A DNA stretch of 64,000 nt from Pelagibacterium lentulum (GCF_003992625.1 NZ_RZMW01000035.1:1-64000); one strand, 5' to 3'; positions 26,962 through 35,681 are shown, numbered from the stretch's first letter. Notes: generated by a model from the letters alone, not told the origin. Numbers and translations are program-made.

Positions 26962-27873
26962 ATGAACAAGCCGTTTGTTATGTTACGTCCTGAGATCACC
27001 CGGACACATGCATTGATCCTTATGGATTGGCTGGAAGATGAACGCGTCACCCGCTTCCTGAGCGATAAGAGCGGTGTTTCGCACTTTATCGAACAAGCCA
27101 TCAACCGAACCCAGATGCCGATTCTGACACACCTTTTCAATCAGGGCGGTCGCTTCTTTATGGTCCACAACCGGGATGATGTCCCGGTTGGTTTTGTCAG
27201 ACTGGTCAAAAGTGGCATGGACTGCGAGATCGTTTTGGCTATCGGGGACCACGACAATTGGGGGCGCAGGCTCGGTGGAAGTGCCATCGTACAAAGCCTT
27301 AAGCTCGCGTTCTTTGACATGCGAGCCAGGCGTGTCATCGCCAAAATTCACCCTGACAATGCCCGTTCGCTGAGAGCGTTCAAGCGATGCGGTTTTCTCG
27401 CCGCTGACGAGAGTTCTACGAGTTTTTCCCTGTCTATGGATGTCGGACGGTATCTGCAGTTACTGCGGGCAGGTGCCATGTCCGAGGACGCTGGGCTCTT
27501 CATCACGACGGCGGACAAATCACGCCTTGAAGACCTCATTGCTGCAGATCGGGCGCCTAAGGTATTCGAACTGGAACATGAAATCGAACGGGCGTCCATC
27601 GTCGATCCTAAGCGTATCGCTGCCGATGTCGTCACGATGAACTCCAAGGTGGTGTTACAGCTGGCAGGGGAGTGCAAGGAATTGACCCTTGTCTATCCGC
27701 AACAGGCTGACGAACAATTTGGCAAACAGTCCGTGCTTTCCGATGTCGGTGCAGCGATCCTGGGCTATCGGGAAGGCGACGTGGTCGACTGGATGGTCTC
27801 TGACCGCCCCCAGGAGGTCACTATTCAGACGCTCATCTACCAACCTGAAGCGTCCGGCGACTTTCACCTCTAA
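26962..27873 (+). CDS. Bifunctional GNAT acetyltransferase / Rnk-type GreA-C domain protein
   Basis: A 303-residue fusion. Residues about 1-165 are a GNAT domain of the RimJ type (VMLRPEITRTHALILMDWL, DVPVGFVRLV, GRRLGGSAIVQSLKLAFFDM, IHPDNARSLRAFKRCGF). Residues about 175-303 are an Rnk-like part with helical linker and GreA/B C-terminal domain (VVTMNSKVVLQLAGE, ELTLVYPQQADEQFGKQSVL, GAAILGYREGDVVDW). This is the third such domain within 5.5 kb. An acetyltransferase tethered to an RNA-polymerase-type domain suggests acetylation of a transcription or ribosome factor, but this is inference. Start ATG 26962; the TTG at 26941 is weaker. Confidence 0.83.
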   Translation: MNKPFVMLRPEITRTHALILMDWLEDERVTRFLSDKSGVSHFIEQAINRTQMPILTHLFNQGGRFFMVHNRDDVPVGFVRLVKSGMDCEIVLAIGDHDNWGRRLGGSAIVQSLKLAFFDMRARRVIAKIHPDNARSLRAFKRCGFLAADESSTSFSLSMDVGRYLQLLRAGAMSEDAGLFITTADKSRLEDLIAADRAPKVFELEHEIERASIVDPKRIAADVVTMNSKVVLQLAGECKELTLVYPQQADEQFGKQSVLSDVGAAILGYREGDVVDWMVSDRPQEVTIQTLIYQPEASGDFHL

Positions 27874-28106
27874 TTGGTGTCAGAGTAGAAGGTGCCCGAC
27901 GGATCGAGCTGTCGCGGCATCCTCGCCAGGCTGCCTTATTGCATAGACGTCCAGACAACGGTTCTGCGCCAGCGTTGCTGTCGCAAGGGGTCATTGCGCG
28001 CAGCGGCTAACGACCCGCCGTTGTTAGCCGTCGACGGAAAAAACTGCTCCAAGCTTGATGCTGTTGAAGGTCTGAAAAGTATCGGTCCAGACATCTACCG
28101 GTCGGA

Positions 28107-28811
28107 ATGGGAATGATAATGTTTGAAGAAGTTGCTTTGGTTGCAAGCCGGATCGGCTTTGCGTTGGCTGCCGGCGCGGCAATCGGCTTCGAGAGAGGAT
28201 TCCATGGTCGTCCTGCCGGATTCCGTACACATGCACTGGTTTGCCTAACATCGTCCCTCCTGATGCTTGTGACTGTTTTCCAAAGCAGTTGGATGACTGA
28301 GATGCCGGTGGACGCGATCCGCACTGATCCAACACGGATGGCCCAAGGCATCATGACCGGCATAGGGTTTCTGGGCGCGGGCGTGATCTTCAAGCAAGGA
28401 GCGAACGTGCGAGGACTGACTACGGCCGCGACAGTCTGGATTACGTCGGCATTGGGAATACTGATAGGTATCGGTTTTTACCTGCCGGCCTTGGCGGGCG
28501 TTGTGGCAACACTTCTGGTTCTTTCTGGGCTTCGTTGGGTAGAAGCTCATCTCCCAAGATCGTACCACGCCTCGCTTTGGGTCAGGTTCGAACGAGAGCT
28601 GGCATTGTCGGAGGTTCAGCTCCGGGACGAAGTCATAAAAGAGGGGTTTTCGGTACATAATCTTTCCCACCGACTTACAGGCGGGGGTGAAGCTGTAGAA
28701 TATCGTGCGACTATCCAAAGACGAAAAGGTGTTGCGCTTGATGGCCTTTCGACTCGACTACGCGCAATGCCGCAGGTAACAGAATACAGGATCATGCCAA
28801 CTGGGGATTGA
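28107..28811 (+). CDS. MgtC/SapB-family membrane protein
   Basis: About 230-234 residues (ATGs at 28107, 28113 and 28119 are all possible). The N-terminal MgtC domain has SRIGFALAAGAAIGFERGFHGRPAGFRTH-type sequence at the start, then GIMTGIGFLGAGVIFKQG and GLTTAATVWITSALGILIG, giving four to five membrane helices. The C-terminal 80 residues form a soluble ACT-like domain (ALSEVQLRDEVIKEGFSVHN). MgtC proteins affect Mg homeostasis and F-type ATPase activity under stress. Stands alone; a strong terminator lies downstream at 29202. Confidence 0.9.
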   Translation: MGMIMFEEVALVASRIGFALAAGAAIGFERGFHGRPAGFRTHALVCLTSSLLMLVTVFQSSWMTEMPVDAIRTDPTRMAQGIMTGIGFLGAGVIFKQGANVRGLTTAATVWITSALGILIGIGFYLPALAGVVATLLVLSGLRWVEAHLPRSYHASLWVRFERELALSEVQLRDEVIKEGFSVHNLSHRLTGGGEAVEYRATIQRRKGVALDGLSTRLRAMPQVTEYRIMPTGD

Positions 28812-28871
28812 ATCTAAGTCAAGGACGTATTCATCCCGCTGTAGGAAGAGGAGGAGGCACTTTACTAGACG

Positions 28872-29189
28872 GTGGAGGGCTACTTCTCGGAGACCTACGA
28901 CGCTGCATCGCAGGATGCCCGGAATGTTGTTGCTTTCGTCATGACGATATATCGGTGCCGTCTGGCGTCCAGCTTCTACGCGCTCAGGAAAACATTGGAG
29001 AACCGCAGAGCTTGCGCAGTTGATAAGCGGCGACACGAGGGAGACGCTGCCGACGAAACGGAGGCAGCCAGCGCGGCTGGGCCTAGTCGCAGCTTAAGCT
29101 GTTCGATAGCTGGTATACGGACTGGAACGCCCGCACCGGCGCGCAGAAATACGCCTGTCCTCCTTGGCTGGCACGATCGTGCGCCGTGA
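28872..29189 (+). pseudogene. Possible helicase C-terminal remnant
   Basis: The frame reads GYFSETYDAASQDARNVVAF, then TIYRCRLASSFYALRKTLEN, then an acidic stretch. The YRxRLxSSFxALRxTLE pattern recalls SNF2-type helicases of defence islands. No start or domain core is present, and other frames carry on with weakly protein-like sequence up to the terminator. It is at best a decayed end of a larger gene. Low confidence. Confidence 0.25.
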
Positions 29190-29201
29190 CCGGGCAGAAA
29201 A

Positions 29202-29228
29202 GCCCTCCGGATGGAGGGCCCTTTTTCT
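29202..29228 (+). terminator. Rho-independent terminator
   Basis: GCCCTCC and GGAGGGC form a stem with a 4-base loop, followed by CCTTTTTCTT, reading rightwards. It fits a classical terminator, probably for whatever gene once ended near 29189, or for the mgtC transcript. Confidence 0.75.
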
Positions 29229-29299
29229 TATCGACACATGGCCGGTGAAGCAGCGGCGGACGCTGCGGACCGGACCCGGAACACGCGCCGCCTGCCGCT

Positions 29300-30331
29300 C
29301 TAGCTGACGGCGACGAGGCCGCCAGAGCGCAGCCGCTCGATCAGCGCCATTTCCTCCGAGGTGAGGGTGATGCCGTCCGCCATCGCCTTGCGGCGCGCCG
29401 TGAAGCGGCGCTGCGAGGGCAGCCTCGCCCCCTGCCCCGCAATGGCCTCGAACAGCACTTCCGCGCGTGCGAAGGGGTCGCCTCGCCGGCTGCCGGAGAA
29501 GCGCTCCGGGCTGAAGGCCAGGATCAGCTCGCCATGATGCGGCGCCAGCGTCGTCGTGCCCAGATAGTCGAGCGCCTCGGCGCTGGTCAGGTCGCCAATC
29601 ATTGCGCCGGCCAGAAGTTCGACCATGGTCGAGATCGCCGAGCCCTTGTGGTCTCCGAAAGGCAGCATGGCGCCATCCAGCGCCGCGGCCGGGTCAGTGG
29701 TCGGCTGGCCGCCGGCATCGACGGCCCAGCCCTCAGGCAATTGCTGGCCCGATTGACAGTAAAGCTCGATTTCGCCGCGCGCGGCGACGCTGGTGGCGAA
29801 GTCGAACACATAAGGGTCGCCGCCGGGGCGCGGCCAGCCGAAGGCGAACGGATTGGTGCCCAAAAGCGGCTTCGTGCCGCCGGCCGGCGCGACGGCGGCG
29901 TAGCTGGGGCACATCGCTAGCGCTGCCACGCCCATGGCGGTCAGCGTCTCGATCTCGGGCCACAGGGCGGAAAAATGCGTGCAGCGGTTGATGACCAGCG
30001 CCGCGACACCCAGCTTGCGGGCCCGCTCGGCCAGCACCGGCGCACCAAGCTCGAAAGCCGGGCTGGAAAAGCCGTTGGCGGCATCGACGCGGATGACGCC
30101 CGACCCCTCGTCCTCCAGCGTCGGCAGCGCACCTGGCACCACCTTACCGGCCTTGACCGTACGCAGGCAGCCCTCGATGCGATAGACGCCGTGCGACTTG
30201 CAGGCGTCGCGCTCGCCGGCGGCGATGATCGTCGCCACCGAGGCGGCGGCAAGGGGCGAAAGTCCCGCCTTCAGGAAGATCTCGCGGATCGTCGCCGTCA
30301 AGGTGTCGAAGGTCAGGGTGGTTTGACTCAT
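29300..30331 (-). CDS. Ldh-family reductase, delta1-pyrroline/piperideine-2-carboxylate reductase-like
   Basis: A 343-residue malate/L-lactate dehydrogenase-family (Ldh_2) protein. The conserved CKSHGVYRIEG near residue 43 and FGDHKGSAISTMVELLAGAM (about 227-246) match the DpkA/LhpD group, which reduces cyclic imino acids (pyrroline-2-carboxylate to proline) with NADPH. The start ATG at 30331 has GGAAG upstream. The gene is clearly richer in G+C than its neighbours, is alone on its strand, and is fenced by IS fragments. It looks like an isolated survivor of an imported proline-derivative operon. A 33-bp palindrome lies 72 bases upstream. Confidence 0.82.
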   Translation of the reverse strand: MSQTTLTFDTLTATIREIFLKAGLSPLAAASVATIIAAGERDACKSHGVYRIEGCLRTVKAGKVVPGALPTLEDEGSGVIRVDAANGFSSPAFELGAPVLAERARKLGVAALVINRCTHFSALWPEIETLTAMGVAALAMCPSYAAVAPAGGTKPLLGTNPFAFGWPRPGGDPYVFDFATSVAARGEIELYCQSGQQLPEGWAVDAGGQPTTDPAAALDGAMLPFGDHKGSAISTMVELLAGAMIGDLTSAEALDYLGTTTLAPHHGELILAFSPERFSGSRRGDPFARAEVLFEAIAGQGARLPSQRRFTARRKAMADGITLTSEEMALIERLRSGGLVAVS

Positions 30332-30402
30332 GTCGGCTTCCATTCTCGCGTAAAGGGTTCACCGGGTCGGCAGGCGCGGCCCGGCACGCCCGATCACGGC
30401 TT

Positions 30403-30435
30403 GCAATCTTGAATACACACTGTATGCAAGATTGC
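30403..30435. promoter_or_regulatory. 33-bp near-perfect palindrome, GntR-type operator candidate
   Basis: Arms GCAATCTTG and CAAGATTGC flank an inner ATACA-CAC-TGTAT; only one base pair fails to match. The ATAC/GTAT core is common in GntR/FadR-type operators. It lies upstream of the Ldh-family gene; no GntR gene remains beside it, as IS fragments follow directly. Confidence 0.5.
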
Positions 30436-30482
30436 GTCTCAGATGCAAGCCCGCGGCCGCGCGATGTCTCGACTGTTGATTG

Positions 30483-30640
30483 TCTTCTCTATTCGGCGTG
30501 TTGACGTCAAACCTTTCGTCAGAAGGCAAAAGAACGATGCAGCCGACGCTGAAGCAATCGCAGAAGCGGCCAACCGCCCCACCATGCGGTATGTCGAGCC
30601 CAAGAGCGAGCAGCAACAAGCTCGTGCAATGGAGTTTCGA
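30483..30640 (+). pseudogene. IS110-family transposase fragment
   Basis: Reads VKPFVRRQKNDAADAEAIAE, then AANRPTMRYVEPKSEQQQA, the conserved block of IS110/IS1111 transposases between the first DEDD acid and the RuvC-like core. Both ends are missing: the left side joins the palindrome region and the right side runs into the next IS element. Confidence 0.7.
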
Positions 30641-30710
30641 ACGCGAGATGGACTTACCCCGAAAAAGTGGAGGGACTTTCTGATAGCTTAAAGAGCAACA
30701 CGAGGCTTCT

Positions 30711-31058
30711 ATGGGAAACAAAGACCGCCAACTCTTCACGCCAGAGTTCAAGAAGGAAGCTGGCCGGCTGACACAAACCAGTGACCGAACGATCGGCCAG
30801 CTGGCTGCGGACCTGGGCATAGGTTTGTCGACATTGACACGCTGGAACCGCCAATATCGGTATGCTGAAATCCTCGCCGGTCCTGACGATGATAGTGCGA
30901 AAGAACTGGCACGATTGCGCAAGGAGAACGAACTGCTTCGCCAGGAGCGGGAGATTTTGAAGCGGGCAGCAGCTTTTTTCGCCAAGGAGGGAGCGAGGCC
31001 CGGAGCACCATTGGGTCGAGCGACCAGGCCGAACGATGAGATTCAAGCTTATCGATGA
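30711..31058 (+). CDS. IS3-family transposase OrfA
   Basis: A 115-residue OrfA. The N-terminal helix-turn-helix is LFTPEFKKEAGRLTQ to IGQLAADLGIGLSTLTRWNR, then a leucine-zipper-like helix ELARLRKENELLRQEREILK. It binds the IS ends as part of the OrfAB transposase. It appears intact, with SD-like AGGCTTCTATG upstream, and overlaps orfB by 23 bases. The partner orfB is truncated, so the element cannot move on its own. Confidence 0.8.
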   Translation: MGNKDRQLFTPEFKKEAGRLTQTSDRTIGQLAADLGIGLSTLTRWNRQYRYAEILAGPDDDSAKELARLRKENELLRQEREILKRAAAFFAKEGARPGAPLGRATRPNDEIQAYR

Positions 31059-31578
31059 GGCGAAAAAGGATTTCCCCATCTATTGGCTTTGTCAGGTTCT
31101 TGAGGTCAGCCAAAGCGCCTATTTTGCTTGGAAAGGGCGTCCTGCCAGCGCTCGACAGCAGCAAAATTTGGTTCTTCTGGCTCAAATTTCGCCCTCAGTT
31201 CAACACGTCGAACCAGACCTAGGCGCACCCCGCATGCACGCTGAACTGACGGAAGATGGATTTTCCGTCGGTCGTCATCGCATCGCTCGTCTCATGCGGG
31301 AGAATGGGCTGAAGGCATTGCAAAAGCGGCGCTTCAAGAAAACCACCGATAGCCATCATGGCGGCCCGGTGGCCGCCAACTTGCTGGCCCAGGACTTCTT
31401 TTGCACGGGGCCGGATCAGAAGTGGGGAGCTGATATCAGTTATATCTGGACCAATGAGGGTTGGCTCTATCTGGCGATCGTGCTCGATCTTTACTCCCGG
31501 CGCATCGTGGGATGGGCAACCAGCGACTGGCTCAAGTCGAACTTGGCGATCAGTGCTTTGAAACGAGCAATCGCTTGA
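31036..31578 (+). pseudogene. IS3-family transposase OrfB, C-terminally truncated
   Basis: About 180 residues (usual length near 280). The N-terminus reads RFKLIDEAKKDFPIYWLCQV and the HTH_21 and DDE start are present (KWGADISYIWTNEGWLYLAI, first Asp of the DDE triad; LYSRRIVGWATS, second Asp). The frame stops at 31578 exactly where a TGACCTGAGCCC end of another IS begins, so the final Glu and C-terminus are lost. Inactive. Confidence 0.8.
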
Positions 31579-31795
31579 CCTGAGCCCTCAAACTTCCTCC
31601 ATTTTTTGGTAGAGTCCGCCCACTTTTGGAGACGGACAATTAAGCGCAGCAGGTTCACTGAGGAACAGATTATCGCGATGATCAAGGAGCAGGAGGCGGG
31701 GATGCCAACTGCGAAGGTCTGTCGCAAGCACGGCGTCAGCAGTGCCAGTTTTTATAAATACAAGGCGACGTATGGCGGCAAGGACGTCTCTGAGA
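31579..31795 (+). pseudogene. IS407-like (IS3 family) left end with truncated orfA
   Basis: Starts with a TG-type IS3 terminus TGACCTGAGCCCTCAAA, then an orfA start region with RFTEEQIIAMIKEQEAG and VCRKHGVSSASFYKYKATYG, typical of the IS407 group. The canonical ATG codon before KRSRF is ATT here. Homology ends near 31795, and the sequence passes into the direct-repeat region. It is the truncating insertion in the preceding orfB. Confidence 0.7.
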
Positions 31796-31843
31796 CTATC
31801 AAGGTTCGCCAAGCATCGTTTGCGCACGTATATCGCGCGCAAA

Positions 31844-32323
31844 GCATCGCCCAGTCCTACGAACCTGCAAAAAAAACAAATGGCGATGACGACCAGTCTT
31901 ACCGCCCAGCGCTGCTCGCACCGTTGGGGATGAGCGGTGTCGGCTGCACTGGTCAAAGCTTTGTGGTCAGTGAACGCGTTCGAACTGGAGGCCCGCGAGA
32001 AGACATCCTTCAGCTTCGGTAACGGTGAAGCTGGAGCCAGACTTTGTAATGGGGCAGGTCATCGGAAAACTGGCGTCGCCGAGCGCGCCTGTCGCATCGG
32101 ACATGCACAAGTTCGCTCTCCGTGCGCGAGTAGGTTCCCTCGACCAAACGGCCCCGCGCATTTGAAAGCGCAAACCGATTGTCATCGCCAAGGATCAACG
32201 TCAGGTCAGACGCGGTATCACCGTTACCCACGACAAACCACTCAGTGGTGCGGGCAGCGTCCGCTGTTGCGCTTACCTCACCCCGCGCAGTTTCGGTGGC
32301 CGCCAGTTCCTCGACCTGGGGTG
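31844..32323. repeat. Left copy of a diverged direct repeat (pair with 39897-40409)
   Basis: About 480 bases matching 39897-40409 in the same orientation with scattered substitutions, a one-base insertion near the start and an internal deletion of roughly 45 bases near 32281. The copy carries the tail of a plus-strand frame ending LLAPLG (APSG in the other copy) and the 3' end of the minus-strand coiled-coil gene. The two copies bracket the sugar-acid island. Confidence 0.8.
31967..32323 (-). pseudogene. Decayed 3' end of the coiled-coil gene (copy of 40020-41171)
   Basis: Fragments in two frames match the C-terminal domain of the intact protein: VSATADAARTT, LILGDDNRFALSNARGRLVE, then after a frameshift SDATGALGDASFPMTCPIT and EAEGCLLAGLQFER. 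There is no N-terminus and a frame break near 32100, so it is non-functional. Confidence 0.75.
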
Positions 32324-32526
32324 GCTGAGCCGATAATCTGGCCGAACTTGCGCACGGACGCGCCTTCCGCAGTGGCCTGGATGATGACCTTGTGCCCGAT
32401 GGAAATGCGCCGGGCACATAAAAGATCGGGCCCAATCTCGGCTTTGGCCCGCACTTGATCGAGTGTCACTGCGACATTGTCGCTGGCGTTCAACACCAAG
32501 GCGGCGTGGTTTCGGGGTTCGTTCAT
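32278..32526 (-). pseudogene. Truncated uxaA: SAF domain of altronate dehydratase fused to repeat
   Basis: From ATG 32526 (MNEPRNHAALVLNASDNVAV) the frame reads a SAF domain: ISIGHKVIIQATAEGASVRK, FGQIIG, as in the N-terminal part of UxaA-type dehydratases. Homology stops at about residue 68, where the sequence enters the left repeat copy, and the frame ends out of family at 32278. The catalytic large part of UxaA is missing. It is the last gene of the sugar-acid operon, 10 bases after the aldo/keto reductase stop, so a rearrangement removed the operon's end. Confidence 0.75.
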
Positions 32527-32536
32527 GTCCCTGTGC

Positions 32537-33535
32537 TCAGGCGTTCGATCTTTTGGGCATTGGAACGCGGACATCGACGATACCCGCCTCCATGAGCGCC
32601 TGCCAGAAGGCGTCGGGGATGTCCTCGGCAAGATAGTCCAGCGTCTGCTCGACTGAGCCGGGCCTCGTCATTCCAAAAACCACCGAGGCGATTGCCGGAT
32701 GACCAAGGGAAAACTGGGCCGCCGCTGCCGGCATTCTAATCGCGAATACCTCGCAGATCGACTGCACCACCTCGATCTTCTCGATGACGTGTCCAGGAAC
32801 CGCGCCGTAGTCGTAGGTGGCGCTTTCCGCGCCCTTGGCCAGAACGCCGGAGTTGAAGACTCCGACATTGACAATTCCGACCCCCTTCCGTTCCGCCATA
32901 GGCAGGCAGTCGGACAGCGCGGGCTGCTCGATCAGGGTGTAGCGGCCGGCGAGCATAACAAGGTCGATATCGGTTTCGGCCATGAAATCGGATGCGACGT
33001 CGGATTCGTTGACCCCGATCCCAATAGCCTTGACAAAGCCTTCGCTGCGCAATCGGTCCAGCGCGCGATAGGCGCCCTCTATTGCGACCCGATAATGGCG
33101 GTCGAAATCCGTACCGAGATTGCGGCGGTCCAAGTCGTGAATATAGACGATGTCGATATCGGCCAGCCCGAGCCGGGCATGCGACTGTTCAAGCGAACGC
33201 ATCGTGGCGTCATACGAGTAGTCGAGCACAGGCATCAGATCGAGGGGCGCTGCCCACATGCCAGTGTCGTAAGCCCGCCCCCGCGGCGGGACCATATAGC
33301 GGCCCACTTTGGTCGAGATCTTGTAATCGGCGCGCGGTTGGCCGCGCAGGAACTGCCCGACCCGCAACTCGCTCAACCCAAAACCATAAAGCGGCGATGT
33401 GTCGAAATACCGTAGTCCGCCGTCCCACGCCGCCTGCATGGTCTGCTGAGCTTGGACTTCACTGATCGCGCGTGACAGATTGCCAAGGCCCGAACCGCCA
33501 AATCCGAGGCGCGGAATATCAACCTGGTTGCTCAT
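32537..33535 (-). CDS. Aldo/keto reductase, L-galactose/L-fucose (D-threo-aldose) 1-dehydrogenase-like
   Basis: A 332-residue AKR TIM barrel. N-terminal GFGGSGLGNLSR, then YFDTSPLYGFGLSE with the catalytic Asp and Tyr, the active-site His in VYIHDLD, and a C-terminal cofactor-loop region FSLGHPAIASVVFGM. The group oxidises C1 of L-fucose, L-galactose and similar sugars to lactones. The start ATG at 33535 is four bases after the UxaB-like stop. In this operon the partner enzymes handle galactonate/tagaturonate-type acids, so L-galactose is the best-fitting sugar; pyridoxal 4-dehydrogenase is a family alternative. Confidence 0.8.
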   Translation of the reverse strand: MSNQVDIPRLGFGGSGLGNLSRAISEVQAQQTMQAAWDGGLRYFDTSPLYGFGLSELRVGQFLRGQPRADYKISTKVGRYMVPPRGRAYDTGMWAAPLDLMPVLDYSYDATMRSLEQSHARLGLADIDIVYIHDLDRRNLGTDFDRHYRVAIEGAYRALDRLRSEGFVKAIGIGVNESDVASDFMAETDIDLVMLAGRYTLIEQPALSDCLPMAERKGVGIVNVGVFNSGVLAKGAESATYDYGAVPGHVIEKIEVVQSICEVFAIRMPAAAAQFSLGHPAIASVVFGMTRPGSVEQTLDYLAEDIPDAFWQALMEAGIVDVRVPMPKRSNA

Positions 33536-33539
33536 GGCG

Positions 33540-34655
33540 CTACGCCTCGCCTTCGCTCAGCGCGTCACCGAACGCCGCCCGTAGCCTGGGACAAGTGGCG
33601 CTGCCGGCATCCGATGAACCCGCCCAGGAGAGAAACCCCCTGGCCCGCCGTTCGATCTTGGCTGTATGGTTGTTGGCGATATCGGCAATACGATGATCGA
33701 GGAAAGGGTTGTCGAACCGCTCCCGGCACTGCGCCCAATAGGCGAATGCACCATCGTCGGCTGGAAAGGCGGGGAGAATGTCTTGCGTCACGATACTGTC
33801 CAGCCAGGCGCGGGTCTTCGCATCGGTCATCGCCTCGCGCACCGTCAGTCTTTCCGGTGCACCACGATCGAGCCAGCGTTGCGCGAGAAGGGTATGGCTG
33901 AGATTGAGGATAAAGAGTTTCTTGCGCTCGATAGGCCCCAGATCGGGAACGACCACCATCTGATCATGGGTGCACGGAGGCACGAAGCCGGGTCGGGCTT
34001 CCAGCGCCCAGAGCGCGTATGGCTCGGCCACGGCCCCAACCGGGTCGATTGGCTCGGAAACGATGCGGTCGACAAGCGCATTGACGAAAATGCAGCGATC
34101 TTGGACCCAGCGCACGAACGCCGCGTTCCCCGCACCTCGGCGCGCAAGATCGAGAACGATGCCCCGCAGAGTGTCGCCGTTGCGCGAGATGAGTTCACAG
34201 GGCAAAAGGGTTAGCGGAGTTCCGCTGGCCTCGAAGCGTTCGCGCAGCAGTGCGGTAAGCAATTCGGGGAAACCGCTCCACCCATTCAAAGTGGGATCGG
34301 GGTCTTCCGGCACCGCATATCCCTTATCGCCCGTGTTGCTCAGCACATAACGCGCGTTGATGAAGGCCTCGCGCAGCGCGGGGACATCGGTGCGCGCCGA
34401 AAGCCCAGCTTCAATCCCACGCACGTCATAGGTTGTATCCCGCGTCTTACCATGTTCGAGGCCACGAATGCGCACCGGGAAAGGATGTCCTTTGGCAAAG
34501 GCAGCGACCCGCGCGCGGCTGGCCGGTGAGCCGGTGGTTTCGATCACCGTGACGGCCCCGACCTCCTGCCCGGCGTCACGAGCCTGGGACAGCATCAGAT
34601 CGGCATGGGCCTGCAGGAACCGGCTGGTGCCGAATTGGACAATGGCGCTGGTCAT
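33540..34655 (-). CDS. Mannitol dehydrogenase-family oxidoreductase, UxaB-like (tagaturonate reductase)
   Basis: A 371-residue polyol-specific long-chain dehydrogenase, shorter than E. coli UxaB (about 480). The N-terminus is IVQFGTSRFLQAHADLML with the nucleotide site, SNTGDKGYA follows, and the catalytic Lys-Asn-His are in KLFILNLSHTLLA. The family interconverts tagaturonate/altronate, fructuronate/mannonate or mannitol/fructose. Its start overlaps the Zn-dehydrogenase stop by four bases. A downstream uxaA fragment supports tagaturonate to altronate. Specificity is inference. Confidence 0.8.
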   Translation of the reverse strand: MTSAIVQFGTSRFLQAHADLMLSQARDAGQEVGAVTVIETTGSPASRARVAAFAKGHPFPVRIRGLEHGKTRDTTYDVRGIEAGLSARTDVPALREAFINARYVLSNTGDKGYAVPEDPDPTLNGWSGFPELLTALLRERFEASGTPLTLLPCELISRNGDTLRGIVLDLARRGAGNAAFVRWVQDRCIFVNALVDRIVSEPIDPVGAVAEPYALWALEARPGFVPPCTHDQMVVVPDLGPIERKKLFILNLSHTLLAQRWLDRGAPERLTVREAMTDAKTRAWLDSIVTQDILPAFPADDGAFAYWAQCRERFDNPFLDHRIADIANNHTAKIERRARGFLSWAGSSDAGSATCPRLRAAFGDALSEGEA

Positions 34656-35659
34656 GAAACCTCAACAATAGCCTTGATCACCGTATCGCGATTTTCGAGC
34701 AGGTCATTGAATTGATTGGCCAGCGTGTCCAGCCGGGCGCTGTGGGTGTGGACGGACTTCGTATCGATCTCGCCGGCCTTGAGCGTTGCAATGACCGTCT
34801 CAAAGTCTTCACGCGTTGCATTGCGGCTGCCCACAAGCTTCATCTCGCGCTTGTGGAATTCTGGGTCCGCGAAGGTAACGGTTTCGGTCACGACGCTGAC
34901 GAGCACATAGGTTCCGCCATGCGCAACATAGGCGAAGCCCGCTTCAATGGCGTTTGCGTTGCCTGTAGCATCGAAGACCACGTCATAGCCCTCCCCGTCG
35001 GTCGGGGCCATGACCGCATCGGCACCTCTGTCCACGCTCATGGCGCTGTCGAACTCGAATTTTTCCGCAATCATCTCAAGCCGCTTGCGACTGGAATCGA
35101 GTAGGTGCACCTGGGCACCTCGCAGCCGAGCGAAGAGCGCTACGCCCAAACCGATAGGTCCCACCCCGACAACCAGTACGCGATCGTTTTCCTCAACCTC
35201 CGATCGGCGGACGGCATGCGCGCCGATAGCAAGAAATTCGACCATCGCCGCCTGGTAAGGTTCGAGGCCCGGCGCAGGATAGAGATTTTCCGCAGGCACA
35301 TAAATCCGCTCACACATCCCACCGTCGCGGTGCACCCCCAGTACCCCGATATTGTAGCAGCAATTGGGCTTGCCTCGAAGGCAGGCCCGGCAGGTGCCAC
35401 AGGCGACATAAGGATTGACGATGACCAGATCGCCTTTGGACAACGCCCCGGCGTTTTCAGCGACGCGTCCAGACAATTCATGCCCCATGACGCGAGGGTA
35501 CTGGAGATAAGGGTGCTTACCCTCAAAGATATGGTAGTCGGTGCCGCAGATACCCACATGGCTGATATCGACCGGTACCCAGCCTTCCCCAGGGCTTTGG
35601 GGAAACGCACGATCCTCGAGGCGCAATGTTCCGGGTTGCTCGCAAACGAGCGTTTTCAT
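34652..35659 (-). CDS. Zinc-dependent alcohol dehydrogenase, L-galactonate 5-dehydrogenase-like
   Basis: A 335-residue MDR protein. Catalytic zinc ligands are in VGICGTDYHIFEG (Cys38) and the GHE motif MGHELSG; structural zinc Cys are in CGTCRACLRGKPNC; the coenzyme motif is VGVGPIGLGVALFARLRGAQ. The family includes LgoD, which oxidises L-galactonate to D-tagaturonate, as well as threonine and sorbitol dehydrogenases. Start ATG 35659, 22 bases after the ATPase stop. Adjacent UxaB- and UxaA-like genes make the LgoD role attractive, but not proven. Confidence 0.83.
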   Translation of the reverse strand: MKTLVCEQPGTLRLEDRAFPQSPGEGWVPVDISHVGICGTDYHIFEGKHPYLQYPRVMGHELSGRVAENAGALSKGDLVIVNPYVACGTCRACLRGKPNCCYNIGVLGVHRDGGMCERIYVPAENLYPAPGLEPYQAAMVEFLAIGAHAVRRSEVEENDRVLVVGVGPIGLGVALFARLRGAQVHLLDSSRKRLEMIAEKFEFDSAMSVDRGADAVMAPTDGEGYDVVFDATGNANAIEAGFAYVAHGGTYVLVSVVTETVTFADPEFHKREMKLVGSRNATREDFETVIATLKAGEIDTKSVHTHSARLDTLANQFNDLLENRDTVIKAIVEVS

Positions 35660-35681
35660 GGTGTATTCCTAAGCGTCAATT

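Noticed and set aside
31036-31578. Functional IS3 element with OrfAB frameshift fusion
   Set aside because: OrfB lacks its C-terminus and last DDE residue because another IS end begins at 31579.
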